Part shown: piece after piece, positions 60,515 through 64,000 of the stretch
How positions within the stretch are numbered: the first letter of the stretch is position 1
Layout of the letters: every line of letters starts with the position of its first letter
DNA from: JAIBAC01 sp046331095
GTDB lineage: Bacteria > Actinomycetota > Acidimicrobiia > UBA2766
Assembly: GCA_046331095.1 (NCBI GenBank)
Contig: JAXLRM010000004.1
Span: 372,001 to 436,000 of the forward strand
Length of the DNA: 64,000 nucleotides
Reading direction: 5' to 3'
Made by a program: the position numbers and the translations under genes
Notes under the pieces: generated by a model
Told to the model about the DNA's origin: nothing
Databases searched by the model: none
What the model saw: the letters and a program-made list of their open reading frames with translations, nothing else

Positions 60515-61921
60515 GTGAAGCGTCGTGCCCTGTCGCCAACGCAGGTGTTCCTGCTCGTGTGCGCGCTGTTGATCGCGGCGGCGATCGGCGTGCTCGTGAA
60601 TCCGGCGGTCCTCGGCGGCAAGGGGTTGTTCCTGGCGGCCGCGGCGATAGGTGGTGCCGCCTTCGTTCTCCTCCTCGTCGAGGAGACGGAGATGGCCGTG
60701 CTCGTGCTGCTCGCGAGTCGCGCGAGCCTCGACTTGGTCGGCGACAAGCGCGTCGGCCCCCTCAACGTCGCCGCCGTCTTGGGCCTCCTCGTGATCGCTG
60801 CGGGCCTGCTTCACATGATGAGCCGCCGCGAGGTGCCGTCGCCGCGGGACCCGCTGTTTCCCTACTTGCTCTTCCTGATCGTGTGTGTCGTGAGCCTCGT
60901 GGAGTCGCCCGACAGGCTCGGCGGGGTCAAGGACCTGTTCCGGTTCACGAGCTTGTTCTTCATGTACCAGCTCGTCGGCTACGTCGGCCGGACCGAGCGC
61001 GGCATGCGCAGGGTGCTCGTCGCGATCGCCGTCAGCGGCATCGGTCCGATCCTCGTGGGCGCGTACCAGTTCCTCACAGGTTCGGGATTCGTGATCAAAC
61101 AGGGCGCGTTCGTGCGGCTCGAGGGCACGTTCGTGCACCCGAACCCGTTCTCTCTCTACCTGGCGCTCGTCCTGCCCACGTTGATAGCGACATGGATCGT
61201 GATGAAGCAGTGGCGCCGCTGGCTCGGATTCATCGTCGTCGGCCTCGCCGTCTGCCTGGTGTTCACGTTCACCCGCACCGGCTGGATCGGACTCGTCGCC
61301 GCCGTCCTCGTCATGGCGTGGCTGCGCTATCGCAAGGTCTTCTTCGTCATCCCGATCGTGTTGGCCGCGCTCTTGTTCCTCATCCCCGGTGTCGCCGACC
61401 GCTTCAGCGACCTCGAGTCGACAGATTCCCCGTCGGGCACGACCACGAACTCGCTCGACTGGAGGTTCGCGTACTGGAGCGAGGCGTTGCAGAGCCTCGG
61501 GCAGTCGCCCGTCTGGGGCCAAGGGCTCGGTTACATCAAGGAGACCACCGAGGAGGGCAAGGAGGCACACAACGACTTCGTCCGTGTCGTCGTCGAGACG
61601 GGCCTGGCCGGTCTGATCTTCTTCGTGTGGACGATGGCGCGACTCACGATCGAGGCGGTGCGCGTCGTGAGGAAACGGGCGACGCCGCTGCGCTCCGCGG
61701 TGCGGGTCGCGTTCGCGGGGACGATGGTCGCCTACCTGCTCATGAGCCTCACCTCGAACCTGATCAGCCAGCCCGCCGTGCAGTGGTACTTCTGGTCGAT
61801 CATGGCGCTGGCGATCTACCCGACCGACCCGACCGACCCCGAGGCCTCGGCCCTCGAAGCCGGTGCGGATGCCGCCGACGACAAGGTGGAAGCACCCGCC
61901 GGGGTGGGCACGCCGGCGTGA
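60515..61921 (+). CDS. O-antigen ligase/polymerase-like membrane protein (Wzy/WaaL type)
   Basis: A 468-residue membrane protein with about 11-12 hydrophobic segments and a Wzy_C-type periplasmic loop. Typical features are GTFVHPNPFSLYLALVLPTLIA, TFTRTGWIGLVAAVLVMAWLRYRK and, near the C terminus, VWGQGLGY...EAHNDFVRVVVETGLAGLIFF, in which the His of AHND is the family's key loop residue. It would polymerise or ligate lipid-linked glycan units on the outer face of the membrane. Start is GTG 60515 behind GTGGGAG; a TACCCT box lies about 60 bases upstream (near 60451). It opens a glycan gene block with coupled glycosyltransferases. Confidence 0.87.
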   Translation: MKRRALSPTQVFLLVCALLIAAAIGVLVNPAVLGGKGLFLAAAAIGGAAFVLLLVEETEMAVLVLLASRASLDLVGDKRVGPLNVAAVLGLLVIAAGLLHMMSRREVPSPRDPLFPYLLFLIVCVVSLVESPDRLGGVKDLFRFTSLFFMYQLVGYVGRTERGMRRVLVAIAVSGIGPILVGAYQFLTGSGFVIKQGAFVRLEGTFVHPNPFSLYLALVLPTLIATWIVMKQWRRWLGFIVVGLAVCLVFTFTRTGWIGLVAAVLVMAWLRYRKVFFVIPIVLAALLFLIPGVADRFSDLESTDSPSGTTTNSLDWRFAYWSEALQSLGQSPVWGQGLGYIKETTEEGKEAHNDFVRVVVETGLAGLIFFVWTMARLTIEAVRVVRKRATPLRSAVRVAFAGTMVAYLLMSLTSNLISQPAVQWYFWSIMALAIYPTDPTDPEASALEAGADAADDKVEAPAGVGTPA

Positions 61922-63165
61922 GGGTGCTGCAGGTCAACAAGTTCCTGTACCGCCGTGGCGGGGCGGAGTCGTACATGCTCGACCTGTCGGCGGCGCTGAT
62001 GGGCCGCGGCCACGCTGTGGAGTACTGGGGGATGGTCCGCCCCGAGAACCCGCCGTTCCGCTACGACCACTTGTTCGTGTCCGAGACCGACTTCGAGGCG
62101 CCGCCCGGCGACGCCCGCACCCGGCTCCTCATGGCGGGGCGGCTCCTGTACTCGCCGGGCGCGAGGTTGCGCCTCGGCAAGGTCGTCGACGACTTCCGCC
62201 CGGACGTCGTGCACGCGCACAACGTGTACCACCAGCTCTCGCCGTCGGTTCTCGCCGCGGCCGCCAAGCGCGGCGCCCGCGTCGTGATGACCCTGCACGA
62301 CTACAAGCTCGCCTGTCCCGTGTACCGCTTCCTCAACGACGACGGCATCTGCGAGGACTGCGCCGGTGGCCGCTGGTACCAGACGACGGTGCATCGCTGC
62401 ACGCGTGGCATGCTCGGGCCGAGCCTGCTCAACACCGCCGAGGCGTACCTGCATCACGGTCTCGGTCTCTACACGCGCTACGTCGACGTGTTCGTGGCGC
62501 CGTCGCGGTTCCTCGCCGACAAGGTCGCGGCCGCGGGCGTGCCGGCGGAGCGGATCGCGGTCGTGCCCAACTTCGCCGACGTGGACGCGATCACGCCCAG
62601 GTACGAGGGCGAAGGCGTCGTCTTCGCGGGCCGGCTCTCGCCGGAGAAGGGTGTCGACACCCTGGTCCGTGCGGTGGCGGCGATGCCGGGGTCCACCAGG
62701 CTCGACGTGTTCGGGACCGGGCCCCAAGAAGCCGAGCTGCGGCGGCTCGGGGACGAAGTTGCGCCCGGACGCGTGCTGTTCCACGGCCGCCAGCCTGGCG
62801 AGGTCGTGGCGGCGGCGATGGCAGCGGCCGCGGTCGTGGCCTGTCCTTCCGAGTGGTACGAGAACTGCCCGATGGTGGTGCTCGAGGCGATGGCTTCAGG
62901 CAAGGCGGTTGTCGCGACCGCGCTCGGCGGCCTGCCCGAGCTCGTCGAGCACGGTCGCACGGGCCTGCTCGTGCCGCCCGGTGAACCGGAGGCGCTGGCA
63001 GCAGCCCTCGGCGCCGTCGCCGGTGACCCGGCGACACAGGCCGCGATGGGCCGGGCCGCACGGGCGCGTGCCGAGGGGCGTCACCGCCTCGCAGACCACG
63101 TCGAAGCCGTCGTGTCCTTGTACGGGCCGGAGGCCGGCGTGCTCGCGGGGGTGGCCGGCACGTGA
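61918..63165 (+). CDS. GT4-family glycosyltransferase
   Basis: A 415-residue GT-B enzyme. The N-terminal domain opens VLQVNKFLYRRGGAESYMLDL and contains VVHAHNVYHQLSPSV; a Cys-containing insert (DDGICEDCAGGRWYQTTVHRC) resembles a small zinc knuckle seen in some GT4 enzymes. The C-terminal donor domain begins VVFAGRLSPEKGVDTLVRAV and has the E-x7-E pattern in PSEWYENCPMVVLEAMASGK. It transfers a sugar from a nucleotide donor to the growing lipid-linked glycan. GTG 61918 overlaps the previous stop (GTGA), and its own end overlaps the next gene the same way. Confidence 0.9.
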   Translation: MRVLQVNKFLYRRGGAESYMLDLSAALMGRGHAVEYWGMVRPENPPFRYDHLFVSETDFEAPPGDARTRLLMAGRLLYSPGARLRLGKVVDDFRPDVVHAHNVYHQLSPSVLAAAAKRGARVVMTLHDYKLACPVYRFLNDDGICEDCAGGRWYQTTVHRCTRGMLGPSLLNTAEAYLHHGLGLYTRYVDVFVAPSRFLADKVAAAGVPAERIAVVPNFADVDAITPRYEGEGVVFAGRLSPEKGVDTLVRAVAAMPGSTRLDVFGTGPQEAELRRLGDEVAPGRVLFHGRQPGEVVAAAMAAAAVVACPSEWYENCPMVVLEAMASGKAVVATALGGLPELVEHGRTGLLVPPGEPEALAAALGAVAGDPATQAAMGRAARARAEGRHRLADHVEAVVSLYGPEAGVLAGVAGT

Positions 63166-64000
63166 GGATCGTGATGCTCGGCACCAAGGGAGTCCCCGCC
63201 ACGTTCGGCGGTGTCGAGCGCCACGTCGAGGAGCTCGGTGCCCGCCTCGTCGAGCGTGGCCACGAGGTCACCGTGCACTGCCGCCGCTCCTACGTCGGCG
63301 ACGACGTGCCGCGCATCGACGAGCACCGCGGAATGCGCCTGGTCACGATGCCGTCGCTGGCGACCAAGCACCTCGACGCTCTGAGCCACACGGCGATCGC
63401 GGCAGCGCACGCGACGCTGAGCCGTGCCGACGTCGTCCACTTCCACGCGATCGGTCCGTCGATGTTCGGGTTCGTGCCGCGGGTCAGGCGCGGGCGTGCG
63501 ACGGTGGTGAGCGTGCACGGCCTCGACCACGAGCGCGACAAGTGGTCGCCGACCGCGAGCCGCCTCCTCGCGCTCGGGGAGTGGTCGGCCGGGACCTTCC
63601 CGCACGCCACCATCTGCGTGAGCCGCACGCTCACCGAGCACTTCCAGGCCCGCTTCGAGCGGGGACGGATCGTCTACGTCCCCAACGGCGTCCCGGTGGT
63701 GCACGAGCCGTCGACTCCCGAGGAGATCACGCGGCGCTGGGGTCTGCAAGGCGACGACTACGTGCTCTTCATGGGCAGGTTCGTGCCCGAGAAGTCTCCG
63801 GAGCTGCTGCTCGAGGCGTTCGCGGACACCGGTCTCGACCTGCGCCTCGTGATGGCGGGCGGCGCCCAGCACGACGACGAGTACGAGGCGCGCCTGCGCG
63901 CGCTCGCAGCGGCGGACCCGCGTGTGATCCTGCCGGGTTTCGTCTCGGGGGCGGTGCGCGACGAGCTCTACTCCAACGCCCGCCTGTTCGTGCTCCCCTC
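63162..64000 (+). CDS. GT4-family glycosyltransferase (partial, runs off the window)
   Basis: The first 279 codons of another GT-B glycosyltransferase. It opens IVMLGTKGVPATFGGVERHVEEL, typical of rhamnosyl/galactosyl-type GT4 enzymes in exopolysaccharide clusters (WbnK/DUF1972-like N termini begin similarly), has VVHFHAIGPSMF and SVHGLDHERDKW in the acceptor domain, and enters the donor domain with YVLFMGRFVPEKSPELLLEAF. The E-x7-E motif lies beyond the window. GTG 63162 overlaps the stop of the previous gene. No stop codon occurs before 64000. Confidence 0.88.
   Translation, partial: MRIVMLGTKGVPATFGGVERHVEELGARLVERGHEVTVHCRRSYVGDDVPRIDEHRGMRLVTMPSLATKHLDALSHTAIAAAHATLSRADVVHFHAIGPSMFGFVPRVRRGRATVVSVHGLDHERDKWSPTASRLLALGEWSAGTFPHATICVSRTLTEHFQARFERGRIVYVPNGVPVVHEPSTPEEITRRWGLQGDDYVLFMGRFVPEKSPELLLEAFADTGLDLRLVMAGGAQHDDEYEARLRALAAADPRVILPGFVSGAVRDELYSNARLFVLP

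Overview
The window comes from a G+C-rich bacterium with many GTG and a few TTG start codons, start/stop overlaps of the GTGA/TGATG kind, and several start codons lying 6-9 bases behind a TANNNT box (leaderless mRNAs). With the actinobacterial-type Eis acetyltransferase, BY-kinase/Wzz pair and large families of secreted NHL propellers this suggests an actinomycete, perhaps an Acidimicrobiia-like lineage (inference only; no rRNA or marker gene is present). No tRNA, rRNA, CRISPR array, transposase or phage gene was seen.

Layout. (1) 0.3-3.6 kb: ilvB-ilvN, a small membrane-anchored protein and an Nfu-N domain protein. (2) 3.6-9.1 kb: a tightly overlapped operon, ADC-like decarboxylase, acyl-CoA dehydrogenase, NarG/ethylbenzene-dehydrogenase-like molybdoenzyme, TetR regulator, read from a good promoter at 3610-3638. 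(3) 9.1-12.9 kb, minus strand: aldehyde dehydrogenase, Eis-like acetyltransferase, MaoC-type hydratase. (4) 13.1-19.9 kb: a divergent locus, FtsX/MacB-like permease on one side; on the other a UbiA prenyltransferase fused to an ABC-ATPase-like domain that has lost every catalytic motif, a phytoene/squalene-synthase-like protein that has lost its Asp-rich motifs, and a GH1 glycosidase. An operator-like palindrome lies between the divergent arms. (5) 20.2-22.8 kb: FadR-type regulator with its own TGGTNNNACCA site, PAP2 phosphatase, NAD-dependent epimerase. (6) 22.9-64 kb: an exopolysaccharide/cell-surface island: BY-kinase and Wzz, three sulfotransferase genes (one a two-domain fusion), a MurJ-like flippase, a CPA2 antiporter, then about 28 kb of secreted beta-propeller proteins (GH74-like BNR type and NHL type), a clan-A glycosidase-like lipoprotein, and finally an O-antigen-ligase-like polymerase and two glycosyltransferases, the last running off the window.

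How it fits together. The surface island has the parts to make, flip, polymerise and sulfate an extracellular glycan (BY-kinase/Wzz, MurJ-like flippase, Wzy/WaaL-like protein, GT4 enzymes, sulfotransferases). It also encodes at least nine large exported propeller proteins. Five of these, from two different propeller families, carry the same ~100-residue Ig-like module (seven copies), which suggests they work on or in a common matrix. The most unusual candidates for an undescribed system are this propeller island and the UbiA/pseudo-ABC/pseudo-prenyl-synthase/FtsX locus.

Caution: from about 40.1 to 44.1 kb reading frames break repeatedly while codon-level homology continues, and one kilobase there is a near-copy of 36.9-37.95 kb in inverted orientation. 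This may be real gene decay, or an error-rich or mis-joined stretch of assembly. Families of 61-67-base tandem palindromic repeats sit in three intergenic gaps.
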